64,000 bases of DNA from Mesorhizobium sp. B2-4-15 (GTDB lineage: Bacteria; Pseudomonadota; Alphaproteobacteria; Rhizobiales; Rhizobiaceae), in contig NZ_VFUZ01000019.1 in the NCBI RefSeq assembly GCF_006658505.1, positions 1-64,000 on the forward strand, read 5' to 3'. Positions 34,630 through 43,355 of the stretch are shown here, piece by piece. The position numbers were made by a program, and so were the translations under genes. The notes beneath the pieces are model-generated. The model searched no databases. It saw only the letters and a list, made by a program, of their open reading frames with translations, and had not been told where the DNA came from. Positions within the stretch are counted from its first letter, which is position 1. Each line of letters begins with the position of its first letter.

Positions 34630-35877
34630 ATGGACGATCGTTCTGAGAAGGCATGGGCGGCGGCCGAAGCAGCCGCCCGGCAGAGCTACGGCAAGCTGGT
34701 CGCCTGGCTCGCGGCGCGCACGCGGGACGTCGCCGGCGCCGAGGACGTGCTGGCTGATGCGTTCGCGGCCGCGCTCGAACGCTGGCCGCGAACCGGTGTG
34801 CCCGCGCAGCCGGAAGCCTGGCTGCTTGCCGTGGCGCGGCGGCGCCGCGTCGATGCGGTGCGCCGGCGGCTCACCCGGGAGGCTGGCCGCGAGCATCTCA
34901 AGCTGATTGCCGAAGAGATGGAGGCGCGCATGACCGACGAAGACCTGCCCGACGAGCGGCTGCGCCTGATGTTTGCTTGCGCGCATCCGGCGATCGAATC
35001 GGGCGTGCGCGCACCGCTGATCCTGCAGACCATCCTCGGCTTCGATGCCGCGACGATCGCTTCGGCGTTTCTCGTCTCACCGGCAACGATGAGCCAACGC
35101 CTGGTACGCGCCAAGGCCCGTATCCGCGAAACCGGCATTCCGCTCCGCGTGCCGGAGCGGACCGAGCTTGGCGAACGGCTGGACGCCGTGCTGGAAGCGA
35201 TCTACGCGGCTTTCGCCGAAGGCTGGTCCGATCCGGCCGGCACCGAGACGCGGCGCCGCAATTTGGCGAGCGAAGGCATCTGGCTTGGCCGGCTGGTGGC
35301 CTCGCTTCTGCCTGACGAGCCGGAGGCGCTTGGCCTGCTTGCATTGATGCTGTTTGCCGAGGCGCGCCGGCCCGCCCGACGCGGTGCCGCCGGCGATTAT
35401 GTGCCGCTGACCGCGCAGGATTGCGCGCTGTGGGACGATGTCTTGATCGACGAGGCCGAGGCCCTGCTTGGCCATGCCGCGACCAAGGGCGTCATCGGCC
35501 GCTATCAGCTCGAGGCAGCGGTGCAGTCGGCCCATACGACGCGACGGCTGAGCGGCCGCATCGACTGGGCCGCGATCAGGCAGCTCTACGATGCGCTGTC
35601 GATGATATCAGGTTCGCCTGTCGTGGCGATCAACCGCGCGGTGGCGATCGCCGAGACAGACGGGGCGACGGCAGGGCTGGCCGCGCTCTACGTGCTGGGT
35701 GATGACAAGCGCCTCGCCGACTATCAACCCTACTGGGCCGCCCGCGCAGGTCTGCTGGCCAGGCTCGGCAATGTGGTGCATGCGGCCGAAGCCTATGACC
35801 GGGCCATCGGCCTCGAACGTGATCCGGCGCTGCGCCGCTTCCTGCAGGCAAAAAGGGCAGCACTTCCCAAAAACTGA
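34630..35877 (+). CDS. ECF sigma factor, ECF42-type with C-terminal TPR-like extension
   Basis: RNA polymerase sigma factor of 415 residues. Region 2 covers about residues 20-80 (AGAEDVLADAFAAALERWP, then PEAWLLAVARRRRVDAVRR). Region 4 covers about 110-165 (LILQTILGFDAATIASAF, then MSQRLVRAKARIR). The rest is a long C-terminal domain with the L-x-x-Q-D-x-x-x-W-D pattern (LTAQDCALWD) and helical repeats, typical of ECF42. No anti-sigma factor is encoded; the C-terminal domain is thought to control activity in this group. An in-frame GTG lies one codon upstream. Paired with the DGPF gene. Confidence 0.9.
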   Translation: MDDRSEKAWAAAEAAARQSYGKLVAWLAARTRDVAGAEDVLADAFAAALERWPRTGVPAQPEAWLLAVARRRRVDAVRRRLTREAGREHLKLIAEEMEARMTDEDLPDERLRLMFACAHPAIESGVRAPLILQTILGFDAATIASAFLVSPATMSQRLVRAKARIRETGIPLRVPERTELGERLDAVLEAIYAAFAEGWSDPAGTETRRRNLASEGIWLGRLVASLLPDEPEALGLLALMLFAEARRPARRGAAGDYVPLTAQDCALWDDVLIDEAEALLGHAATKGVIGRYQLEAAVQSAHTTRRLSGRIDWAAIRQLYDALSMISGSPVVAINRAVAIAETDGATAGLAALYVLGDDKRLADYQPYWAARAGLLARLGNVVHAAEAYDRAIGLERDPALRRFLQAKRAALPKN

Positions 35878-35898
35878 AGGGCGATGCCGCTGGCCTGC

Positions 35899-36525
35899 TC
35901 AGGCCGGCCACATCTGGTGCGAGGCGTTGAGTTTCCGCATCAGCGCATGTCCGCGCAATTCGCCCCACAGGCGTTCGATGTTCGGCCAGGCCACGCGTGC
36001 CTTGCCTATGTCGGGATGCCAGGCCACCAGCATCACCAGATGGATGTCGGCCACCGACATCGCCTCGCCGGCCAGCCAGTCACGGCCGCGCAAGGCGACG
36101 TCGATGACGGCAAAGCCGCGATCCATCTCGGCGACGGCGGCCTGCTTGACGGCTTTGGCGCCGTCGGCATCGGCCGTGTAGCGCGGCGCGTAATAGAAGC
36201 GCAACATCGCCGGGTAGATCACCGACGACATGAAGGCCATCCAGCGCAGGAACTCGGCGCGCGCGGGCGCGTCGATCACCGGTGCCAGGCCAGCCTCGGG
36301 GTGGCGCTCTGCAAGCAGGATGCAGATCGCCGCCGATTCGGTGATCGAGCGGCCGTCCGGCAAGGTCAGCACCGGTACCTGGTTCAGCGGGCTGATCTCC
36401 AGGAAAGCCGGATCGGGCCGGTCGGTCTTCGGCACGTCGATCTGCTCGAAGGGTGCGTTCGCCAGCGCCAGCGCCGCCTCGATGACAAAGCCGCCGCTGC
36501 CGGGACGCGTATAGAGCTTGTACAT
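35899..36525 (-). CDS. Glutathione S-transferase family protein
   Basis: Soluble protein of 208 residues. The thioredoxin-like N-terminus (MYKLYTRPGSGGFVIEAALA) contains a glutathione-binding loop with Pro (NQVPVLTLPDGRSITESAAI). An all-helical C-terminus has SVADIHLVMLVAW. GGGAGGA precedes the ATG. The substrate is not identifiable. It stands as a single gene, tail-to-tail with the sigma factor and separated from cysK by a palindromic repeat. Confidence 0.9.
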   Translation of the reverse strand: MYKLYTRPGSGGFVIEAALALANAPFEQIDVPKTDRPDPAFLEISPLNQVPVLTLPDGRSITESAAICILLAERHPEAGLAPVIDAPARAEFLRWMAFMSSVIYPAMLRFYYAPRYTADADGAKAVKQAAVAEMDRGFAVIDVALRGRDWLAGEAMSVADIHLVMLVAWHPDIGKARVAWPNIERLWGELRGHALMRKLNASHQMWPA

Positions 36526-36654
36526 GAAATCCTCCCCCGGCCGGAAACAGGCCGCCAGAGATTTGCACCGGAAGCGGTGTTCCGCTCAAGGCGGCAAGGA
36601 ATGCCACGGCCGGTTTTTTCAGCGGGCCAGGCTCACCAGGTGTTTGCGGGACAG

Positions 36655-36811
36655 CACCCCCCTCTGGCCTGCCGGCCATCTCCCCCGCAAGGGGGGAGAT
36701 CAGATGTACGACTGCCTTTCGCCAATTTTCAGCGCTGACGAAAACGCGGCAGGATCGAAGCTGCCGATCTCCCCCCTTGCGGGGGAGATGCCCAGCAGGG
36801 CAGAGGGGGTG
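36655..36811. repeat. Palindromic intergenic repeat with about 46-base inverted arms
   Basis: The left arm (36655-36701, CACCCCCCTCTGGCCTGCCG...CATCTCCCCC then GCAAGGGGGGAGATC) and right arm (36766-36811) are near-perfect reverse complements around a centre of about 64 bases. The arms themselves can fold (TCTCCCCC / GGGGGAGA). The ends are the same as those of the repeat at 42702-42940. The rest of the 36526-36903 gap holds no gene I can support. Confidence 0.85.
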
Positions 36812-36903
36812 GGACGGAACTCGACCGACCAAGGTCTACGCCACTACATGGCTCCTACAATCCGCGCTCCGCAACGCTTGGGATGATGAAAGAGGGGTCG
36901 ACC

Positions 36904-37884
36904 CTAAGCCCCCAGCCCCTCAAACAGGATCGTCGACAAATAGCGCTCGGCGAAGTCGGGGATGACCACGACGAGGGTCTTGCCCTTGTTCTCCGGCCGC
37001 GAGCCGATGACGATTGCCGCCTGCAGGGCCGCGCCCGACGAAATGCCGACCGGCACGCCCTCGAGGCGGGCGACGAGACGCGCATTGGCGACGGAATCCT
37101 CATTGGAAACCTTGACGATCTCGTCATAGATGGTGGTGTCGAGGATCTTTGGCGCGAAGCCGGCGCCGATACCCTGGATCTTGTGCGGGCCTGGCTGGCC
37201 GCCAGACAGCACCGGCGAGGCTTCCGGCTCGACGGCGACGACATGCAGCGAGGGCTTGCGCTTCTTCAAGACCTGGCCGACGCCGGTGATGGTGCCGCCA
37301 GTGCCGATGCCGGCAACGAAGATGTCGATCTCGCCCTGCGTGTCGTTCCAGATTTCCTCCGCTGTCGTCTTGCGGTGGATTTCCGGATTGGCGGGGTTTT
37401 CGAACTGCTGCGGGATGACGGCATTGGGGATGGTCGCGGCCAGCTCGTCGGCCTTGGCGATGGCGCCCTTCATGCCTTTTGGCCCTTCGGTCAGCACCAG
37501 CTCCGCGCCAAGCAACGCCAGCATCTTGCGGCGCTCGACCGACATCGTCTCGGGCATGGTCAGGATCAGTTTGTAACCTTTGGCGGCGGCGGCGAAGGCG
37601 AGCGCGATACCGGTGTTGCCCGAGGTCGGTTCGATCAGCGTCGTCTTGCCGGGCGAGATCTTGCCCGCCGCTTCCAGCGCCTCGATCATCGCCACGCCGA
37701 TGCGGTCCTTGACCGAGGCGATCGGATTGAAGAATTCGAGCTTGGCGACGAGATTGGCAACGATGCCCTTCTCCTTGGCGAACTTGTCGAGCCGTACCAG
37801 GGGCGTGTCGCCGATCGTGTCGGTGACGGAATTGTAGATGCGGCCGCGGCCGGGGACGCGGGCGGAGGTGACGGGCTTGTTCAT
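36904..37884 (-). CDS. cysK: Cysteine synthase A (O-acetylserine sulfhydrylase)
   Basis: PLP enzyme of 326 residues making L-cysteine from O-acetylserine and sulfide. The PLP Lys59 lies in FNPIASVKDRIG, and the loops PTSGNTGIALA and GIGTGGTITGVG are canonical. The ATG at 37884 (MNKPVTSARV) has GGGAGCG upstream; the frame stays open to 38097 without a start signal. A second, different cysteine synthase begins at 63386, so the organism has at least two paralogues. Confidence 0.93.
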   Translation of the reverse strand: MNKPVTSARVPGRGRIYNSVTDTIGDTPLVRLDKFAKEKGIVANLVAKLEFFNPIASVKDRIGVAMIEALEAAGKISPGKTTLIEPTSGNTGIALAFAAAAKGYKLILTMPETMSVERRKMLALLGAELVLTEGPKGMKGAIAKADELAATIPNAVIPQQFENPANPEIHRKTTAEEIWNDTQGEIDIFVAGIGTGGTITGVGQVLKKRKPSLHVVAVEPEASPVLSGGQPGPHKIQGIGAGFAPKILDTTIYDEIVKVSNEDSVANARLVARLEGVPVGISSGAALQAAIVIGSRPENKGKTLVVVIPDFAERYLSTILFEGLGA

Positions 37885-38062
37885 TGGTTTCGCTCCCAGG
37901 ATTTCAGGCAATTGGCACCAGCCGGCAAGATAGGGCCTTCGGCCGCGCAAGATAGACTGTCGGCCGAAAATATCCGAGTAGGGCTTGTGTCTAAAACGCT
38001 TCCGCCTTGGAAAAGCGTTTCGGGGCGACGCCTGTTTCTGGAATGGATTCGCTGAAAGCGCC

Positions 38063-38679
38063 CTATTGACGGGCGGCGATCGCTGCCGCGGCGCCAATCA
38101 TGAACCCCGCCGCCGTGCGGTTCAGGGTCTTCAGCGCGCGTGGCGATTTCAGGAACCAGCGCGCCTTGGCGGCGAGCGCCAGGTAAGGCACCAGCACGGC
38201 GAACAGGACGACGACCGTCAGCGCCGCGAGGATACCATAATCGGCAAGCGTGATCGTCTTCAGGTCGACGATGGTCGGCGTGATGGCGAGGTAGAAGATC
38301 ATCGTCTTCGGATACCGAGCGTCACGGTAAGGCCGGCGGCGAAGCTCGACAGCAATCCGGCCTTGCCGTTTTTCGCTTCGACGGTTTCGGGTGTGATGCC
38401 GGCGGTCCAGAAGCGCCAGCCGAGGAAAGCCAGATAGGCGATGCCGGCCCATTTGATCGCCAGGAACACCATGCCGAAAGTCTGCGCGACGAAGGCGAGG
38501 CCCAGCACCACGGCGGTCAGATAGGTGAGATCGCCAACCATCAGGCCAAACGACATGGCGAGCGACGAGCGAAAGCCGGAGCCCAGCGCACGCGCGACAA
38601 GCGCCGTGATGCCGGGGCCGGGAATGGCGGCGGCGATGCCGAGAGCGGCGCTATAGGCGAGGAAGCCGGTGAGGGTCAT
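38063..38679 (-). pseudogene. LysE/RhtB-family exporter, split by a frameshift
   Basis: The N-terminal half (38679 down to about 38313) encodes LAYSAALGIAAAIPGPGITA, the conserved family start, ending AAGLTVTLG. The next bases read GGT-ATCCG where GGN-AATCCG would give the expected GNPKTMIFYLA. One A appears to be missing near 38311-38314, and the protein continues in the next frame to 38063 (ALKTLNRTAAGFMIGAAAAI). Together the two frames give a complete amino-acid exporter of about 205 residues. It is either a recent pseudogene or a sequencing error. Confidence 0.85.
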
Positions 38680-38786
38680 GACATGTGTCTCAAATCAGCA
38701 TGTCTTGTCGCATGGTATGGACCGCAGTTGAATTTCCTGGAGCTGGAATCCATTGCACCAGACATCGCGGTCTTCGCCTTATGAAG

Positions 38787-38933
38787 CCCCCTCATCCGGC
38801 CGCTTCGCGGCCACCTTCTCCCCGAGGGGAGAAGAGCCGGGCCTCAAGGTTGGTGACCTCCTCTCCCCACGGGGAGAGGTCGGATTGTCCCGAATTGCTC
38901 TTCGCAATTCGGCTGGCAATCCGGGTGAGGGGG
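38787..38933. repeat. Palindromic intergenic repeat
   Basis: The ends CCCCCTCATCCGG (38787-38799) and CCGGGTGAGGGGG (38921-38933) are inverted repeats. Inside are two smaller hairpins, CTTCTCCCC-GAGGGGAGAAG and ACCTCCTCTCCCC-ACGGGGAGAGGT. Segments are shared with the repeat at 23615-23793. It lies between the broken LysE gene and the sugar dehydrogenase gene. Confidence 0.8.
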
Positions 38934-38957
38934 ACTGCTCTGCTCAAGCAAGACTCC

Positions 38958-40325
38958 TCAGGAACGGTCGCCCCCGTAGGTCACGCGCCAGATCGTGCCG
39001 TTGCCGTCCTCGGTCACGATCAGCGCGCCGTCGCTCGCCACCGCCACGCCCACCGGCCGGCCCCAGACCTCACCGTTGGAGATGACGAAGCCGGTCATGA
39101 AATCCTCGTACTCGCCGGTCGGCTTGCCGTCCTTGAACTTGAGCCGGACGACCTTGTAGCCGGTCCTGTTGCCGCGGTTCCATGAACCATGCAGGGCCAC
39201 GAAGGCGTCGCCCCTGTATTCCTTGGGAAACGCCGTGTCGGCAGGCAAATCCTTGCCGTCGTAGAAGGCGATGTTGAGCGGCGCCGAATGCGCCTGCATC
39301 AGCACGTCGGGAATATCGGTCTTGCCGGCAATATCGGGGCGCGCGCCCTTGTGGCGCGGATCTTCGTTGTTGCCGATATAATACCAAGGCCAGCCATAGA
39401 AGGCACCCTCCCTGACAGCGGTTGCATATTCGAACGGCACATTGTCGCCGAGCGCGTCGCGCTCATTGACGACGCACCACAGCGCGCCGGTCGCCGGCTG
39501 CACCGTCATGCCGGAACAGTTGCGCAGGCCGGTGGCGACGATGCGGCCATTCTTGCCGTCCGGGTCGAAGGCCCGCACGTCGGCGCGGCCTTCCTCGGCG
39601 CCCCAGGTGGCGCCGAGCGGCTTCGACCTCACCCACGCTTCGAGGCCGCCATCCGGCTTCCTGCTCATATCCTCTGCGACGTTCGAGCCGGAGCCGACCG
39701 AGAGATAAAGTGTCTTGCCGTCGGGCGAAAAGGCGATGTCGCGCGTCCAGTGGTGGTTCGAGGGAATGTTGTCGACAATGATCTGCGGCTTGCCGGAGGC
39801 CTTCAGCGCGCCCTTGCGGTAGGCAAAGCGCACGATGCTGTCGCTGTTGGCTACATAGACCCATTGCGGGTCGTCGCCCGGCGGATAGAAAGCAATCCCA
39901 TAGGGCTGGTTGAGATTGCCGGCAAAGATGCTTTTCTCGGCGGCTTTCGCGCTGCCCTCGGTCAGGCGGTAGACACGAAGCTGGTTGGCTTCGCTGTCGG
40001 CGACGAACAGGTCGCCATTCGGCGCGATGCGCACGACGCGCGGATTGTCGATGCCGGACGCAATCAGCTCGGCCGAGAATCCGGGCGGCAGCCGTGGCTT
40101 TGTATCGGCCGGCATGTCGGCAAGGCCGGCGCTGTTCGAGGCCGATTTGGTGGCATAGGGTTTCGGCAGGTCTTCCGGCCTGATCAGCCGGCGCACCCCG
40201 GGTTCGTCGGCGCGCCAGTCGCCGAAGGCGGCGGCGCCTCTTAGGACGGGTTGGTCGGCGGCCAGGACCGAACTGGCAATCACAAGGCCAACCGGGATGG
40301 CGGCCATTGAAGCAAATCGGATCAT
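38958..40325 (-). CDS. PQQ-dependent sugar dehydrogenase-like (sorbosone dehydrogenase) protein
   Basis: Exported beta-propeller protein of 455 residues. The signal peptide is MIRFASMAAIPVGLVIASSV with cleavage near LAA. Propeller blades include NPRVVRIAPNGDLFVADSEA, NQPYGIAFYPPG, RDIAFSPDGKTLYLSVGSGSN and RNCSGMTVQPATG, matching the glucose/sorbosone dehydrogenase family. The C-terminal VAVASDGALIVTEDGNGTIW is typical. GGAGGA precedes the ATG at 40325. The sugar substrate and any PQQ use cannot be settled from sequence. Confidence 0.88.
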   Translation of the reverse strand: MIRFASMAAIPVGLVIASSVLAADQPVLRGAAAFGDWRADEPGVRRLIRPEDLPKPYATKSASNSAGLADMPADTKPRLPPGFSAELIASGIDNPRVVRIAPNGDLFVADSEANQLRVYRLTEGSAKAAEKSIFAGNLNQPYGIAFYPPGDDPQWVYVANSDSIVRFAYRKGALKASGKPQIIVDNIPSNHHWTRDIAFSPDGKTLYLSVGSGSNVAEDMSRKPDGGLEAWVRSKPLGATWGAEEGRADVRAFDPDGKNGRIVATGLRNCSGMTVQPATGALWCVVNERDALGDNVPFEYATAVREGAFYGWPWYYIGNNEDPRHKGARPDIAGKTDIPDVLMQAHSAPLNIAFYDGKDLPADTAFPKEYRGDAFVALHGSWNRGNRTGYKVVRLKFKDGKPTGEYEDFMTGFVISNGEVWGRPVGVAVASDGALIVTEDGNGTIWRVTYGGDRS

Positions 40326-40432
40326 GGGATCCTCCGCAACGTGTCGGCAATCGGTTGCCACGGCCAGCGGCAACGGCTGACCATCGCGATTGTTCCACGC
40401 CACACGCCGAGTTGAAGCGGCGCGAGCGGCGG

Positions 40433-40630
40433 TCAGGCCTCCGTGGCGTCGAGGTCGCTGTCGAGGCGCCTTTCCAGTTCGACGAGATCGGCCGGCAGCG
40501 GCAGGCCCATGGCGCGCATCTCGCGCAGTTTTTCGCGCAGCTGCTCCTGCACTTCATGCGCGTCTTCCGGCTGGTTGACCATCTCCTCCAGCAGCAGGCT
40601 GATCTGGGCCTTGAACGATTCGAGCGCCAT
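40433..40630 (-). CDS. Small hypothetical protein
   Basis: Acidic, helical 65-residue protein (MALESFKAQISLLLEEMVNQ...). GGAG lies 8 bases before the ATG. It is Leu/Glu rich and probably a short coiled coil (VQEQLREKLREMRAMGLPLP). It lies between hrcA and the dehydrogenase gene on the same strand. A perfect small hairpin CGCACT-CGAA-AGTGCG (40665-40680) lies between it and hrcA. No known function. Confidence 0.7.
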   Translation of the reverse strand: MALESFKAQISLLLEEMVNQPEDAHEVQEQLREKLREMRAMGLPLPADLVELERRLDSDLDATEA

Positions 40631-40711
40631 TGTTTTTCTCCTTGCGGCCTGTTCGTTCGGTATCGCACTCGAAAGTGCGTCGACATCCCGGTCAGGTCGG
40701 GCCGAAATACC

Positions 40712-41794
40712 TTACCGCAGCATGCGGGAAATTAACTGCGCGGTATAGTCGACCATCGGCACGATGCGGGCATAATTCAGCCGGGTCGGGCCGATGACGC
40801 CGAGCGCGCCGACCACGCGGGCATCCTTGTCCCGGTAGGGCGCGACCACCAGCGATGAGCCCGACAGCGAAAACAGCTTGTTCTCCGAGCCGATGAAGAT
40901 GCGTACGCCCGATCCCTGCTCGGCAAGGTCGAGCAGCTGGATCAACCCGTCCTGCGTCTCCATATCCTCGAAAAGATGCCGCAGCAGTTCGATGTCGGCC
41001 TGCGCGGTGACGTTTTCGAGCAGATTGGCGCGGCCGCGCACGATAAGCCGCGCCGGCAGACCGCTTTCCGCGCCCGCCCATACCGCCAGGCCCTTCTCGA
41101 CGAGGTCCTGCGACAGCGTGTCGAGAGCTGCCTTGGTCTCTTCCTTGATGCGTGCGATCTCGGTGCGCGCCTCGGCCAGCGTGCGCCCGCGAATATGCGC
41201 GTTGAGGAAATTCGAGGCTTCGTGCAGTTGCGAGACGGTGATGCCTGCCGGCAGCTCGACGACACGGTTCTCGACGTCGCCATTCTGCGAAACCAGCACG
41301 GCAAGCGCCTTGGTCGGCTCCAGCTGGATGAACTCGATGTGCTTCAGCGCCACCTCGTTCTTGGCGGCCAGCACCAGGCCGGCGCCGCGCGACATGCCCG
41401 ACAGCATCTGGCTGGCCTCGGTCAGCATCTGCTCCAGCGTCGCGCCCGAGCCCGATGCCCGCACCTGTGCCTCGATGGTGCGGCGCTCCTCGTCGGAGAG
41501 GTCGCCAAGCTCCATGAAGGCGTCGACGAAGAAGCGCAGGCCGGCTTGCGTCGGCAAGCGGCCGGCCGAGATGTGCGGCGCGTAGATCAGCCCGAGATGT
41601 TCGAGGTCGCTCATCACATTGCGGATGGTGGCCGGCGACAGCGAGGAGGGCAGGATGCGCGACAGGCTGCGCGAGCCCACGGGCTCGCCGTCCCTGAGAT
41701 AGGAATCGACGATGCGCCGGAAGATGTCGCGTGAGCGCATGTCGAGTGATTGAAGCGCAAGCGTTTGCGAACCGGGATCGATTGCCTTGGTCAT
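40712..41794 (-). CDS. hrcA: Heat-inducible transcription repressor HrcA
   Basis: Repressor of 360 residues that binds CIRCE operators of chaperone genes. The N-terminal winged helix is in RRIVDSYLRDGEPVGSRSLS and LSPATIRNVMSDLEHLGLIY. The C-terminal domain carries YRDKDARVVGALGVIGPTRLNYARIVPMVDY, a HrcA hallmark. It is divergent from rph, an arrangement common in alphaproteobacteria. No CIRCE-like inverted repeat (TTAGCACTC-N9-GAGTGCTAA) was seen upstream, and grpE/dnaK are not in the window. Confidence 0.95.
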   Translation of the reverse strand: MTKAIDPGSQTLALQSLDMRSRDIFRRIVDSYLRDGEPVGSRSLSRILPSSLSPATIRNVMSDLEHLGLIYAPHISAGRLPTQAGLRFFVDAFMELGDLSDEERRTIEAQVRASGSGATLEQMLTEASQMLSGMSRGAGLVLAAKNEVALKHIEFIQLEPTKALAVLVSQNGDVENRVVELPAGITVSQLHEASNFLNAHIRGRTLAEARTEIARIKEETKAALDTLSQDLVEKGLAVWAGAESGLPARLIVRGRANLLENVTAQADIELLRHLFEDMETQDGLIQLLDLAEQGSGVRIFIGSENKLFSLSGSSLVVAPYRDKDARVVGALGVIGPTRLNYARIVPMVDYTAQLISRMLR

Positions 41795-41951
41795 TCGGCC
41801 AAAAACCTCCTTGTCGAGGATATAGACTTCGGCGCGGCGCGCGCAACCCGGTGTCTGTGTCGGATCACCCGGTCCGTTTTCCTTTGCGTGCTGCCCCCCA
41901 TGCGTCTAAAAGCCGGCCACGATTTCAAAAAACTGACAGAAGGCAGGCCGA

Positions 41952-42668
41952 ATGCGCCCCTCCAAACGCCAATTCGACGAAATGCGCGCCATCTCCTTCG
42001 AGCGCGGCGTCTCCAAGCACGCCGAAGGCTCGTGCCTGGTGAAGTTCGGCGACACCCATGTGCTGTGCACGGCAAGCCTCGAGGAGAAGGTTCCCGGCTG
42101 GATGCGCAATTCGGGCAAGGGCTGGGTGACGGCCGAATACGGCATGCTGCCGCGCTCCACCGGCGAGCGCATGCGCCGCGAAGCCTCCGCCGGCAAGCAA
42201 GGCGGCCGCACGCTGGAGATCCAGCGCCTGATCGGCCGTTCATTGCGCGCCGTGGTCGATTTGCAGGCGCTGGGCGAACAGCAGATCACCGTCGACTGCG
42301 ACGTCATCCAGGCCGATGGCGGCACCCGCACCGCCTCGATCACCGGCGGCTGGGTGGCGCTGTACGACTGCCTGCGCTGGATGGAAGCCCGGCAGATGGC
42401 CAGTGTCTCGAAGGTGCTGAAGGACCATGTCGCGGCGATTTCCTGCGGCATCCATGACGGCCAGCCGGTCATAGATCTCGACTATCTCGAGGATTCCTCG
42501 GCCGGCACCGACGCCAATTTCGTCATGACCGGCAAGGGCGGCATCGTCGAGATCCAGGGCACCGCCGAGGGCGAGCCTTTCTCCGAGGACCAGTTCGCCG
42601 CCCTGATGGGCTTGGCCAAGAAAGGTATTTCGCGGCTGGTGAGTTTGCAGCAGATGGCGGTGGCGTAA
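41952..42668 (+). CDS. rph: Ribonuclease PH
   Basis: Phosphorolytic 3'-to-5' exoribonuclease of 238 residues that trims tRNA precursors. It begins MRPSKRQFDEMRAISFERGV and has GKGWVTAEYGMLPRSTGER, GRTLEIQRLIGRSLRAVVD and VDCDVIQADGGTRTASITG, all RNase PH signatures. Length is as expected for the full protein. First in the same-strand set rph-VOC-rdgB-hemW, but a repeat of about 240 bases separates it from the next gene. Confidence 0.96.
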   Translation: MRPSKRQFDEMRAISFERGVSKHAEGSCLVKFGDTHVLCTASLEEKVPGWMRNSGKGWVTAEYGMLPRSTGERMRREASAGKQGGRTLEIQRLIGRSLRAVVDLQALGEQQITVDCDVIQADGGTRTASITGGWVALYDCLRWMEARQMASVSKVLKDHVAAISCGIHDGQPVIDLDYLEDSSAGTDANFVMTGKGGIVEIQGTAEGEPFSEDQFAALMGLAKKGISRLVSLQQMAVA

Positions 42669-42701
42669 GATTTTTGGACGATTAAGGTTGGCGATCCTTC
42701 C

Positions 42702-42940
42702 CACCCCCCTCTGTCCTGCCGGACATCTCCCCCGCAAGGGGGGAGATTGGCAGTTTCGCTGGCCGTGCCTACCCGTCAACGTTGAAAATTGGCGGAAGCA
42801 GTCAATACCGCTGATCTCCTCCCTTGAGGGGGGTGAGGAGTGGTCCGCGCAGCGGACGGGAAGCCAATTGCTTGGCTTTCCGAACAACAAACGCCCGGAG
42901 CGACAGCGTAGGGCCGGGTCCGGCAGGCCAGAGGGGGGCG
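42702..42940. repeat. Composite palindromic repeat whose end supplies the VOC-gene ribosome-binding site
   Basis: The left end (42702-42724, CACCCCCCTCTGTCCTGCCG) and right end (42919-42940, TCCGGCAGGCCAGAGGGGGG) are inverted copies and match the arms of the repeat at 36655-36811. Inside lies a second repeat type (about 42831-42910, with GGAAGCCAA-TTGC-TTGGCTTTCC) that also occurs, reversed, at 47700-47796. The element ends 4 bases before the GTG of the VOC gene, and its GAGGGGGG is the only Shine-Dalgarno-like sequence there. Confidence 0.8.
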
Positions 42941-42944
42941 CCTC

Positions 42945-43355
42945 GTGACACCCTCCGCGATCTTGGAATCGGCCCTCTACGTCACCGACCTGGCCGCCGC
43001 CGAAGCCTTCTACACCGATATCCTCGGCCTTGACCTGCTCGGCAAGGTCGACGGCCGCCACCTCTTCTTCCGCTGCGGACCGGGCGTGCTGCTCATCTTC
43101 AACGCCGAGGCGACCAGGATCCCGCCGTCGCCCGATGCCAAGCTGAAAGTGCCGCCGCACGGCACGGTCGGCGAAGGTCATCTCTGCTTCGCGGCAACCG
43201 CCGACGAGATCATCCGCTGGAGAGCGCATCTCGAGGCGAAAAACATTGCCATCGAAAGCGAATTCGAATGGCCGCAAGGTGGCCGTTCGATCTATATACG
43301 CGACCCCTCGGGCAATTCGATCGAGTTCGCCGAGCCAAGAATCTGGGGCCTTTGA
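42945..43355 (+). CDS. VOC-family (glyoxalase/bleomycin-resistance-like) protein
   Basis: Protein of 136 residues with the paired beta-alpha-beta-beta-beta modules of the vicinal-oxygen-chelate fold: ESALYVTDLAAAEAFYTDIL, then GHLCFAATADEIIRWRAHLE and YIRDPSGNSIEFAEP. His and Glu metal ligands are visible (GHLCF, SIEFAE). The GTG start lies 6 bases after GAGGGGGG, which belongs to the adjacent palindromic repeat. The stop overlaps the rdgB start (TGATG). Enzyme activity is not assignable. Confidence 0.88.
   Translation: MTPSAILESALYVTDLAAAEAFYTDILGLDLLGKVDGRHLFFRCGPGVLLIFNAEATRIPPSPDAKLKVPPHGTVGEGHLCFAATADEIIRWRAHLEAKNIAIESEFEWPQGGRSIYIRDPSGNSIEFAEPRIWGL

Noticed and set aside
40665..40680. 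Hairpin CGCACT-CGAA-AGTGCG near hrcA considered as CIRCE
   Set aside because: CIRCE needs TTAGCACTC-N9-GAGTGCTAA. The spacer here is 4 bases, the half-sites do not match, and it lies downstream of hrcA rather than before it.
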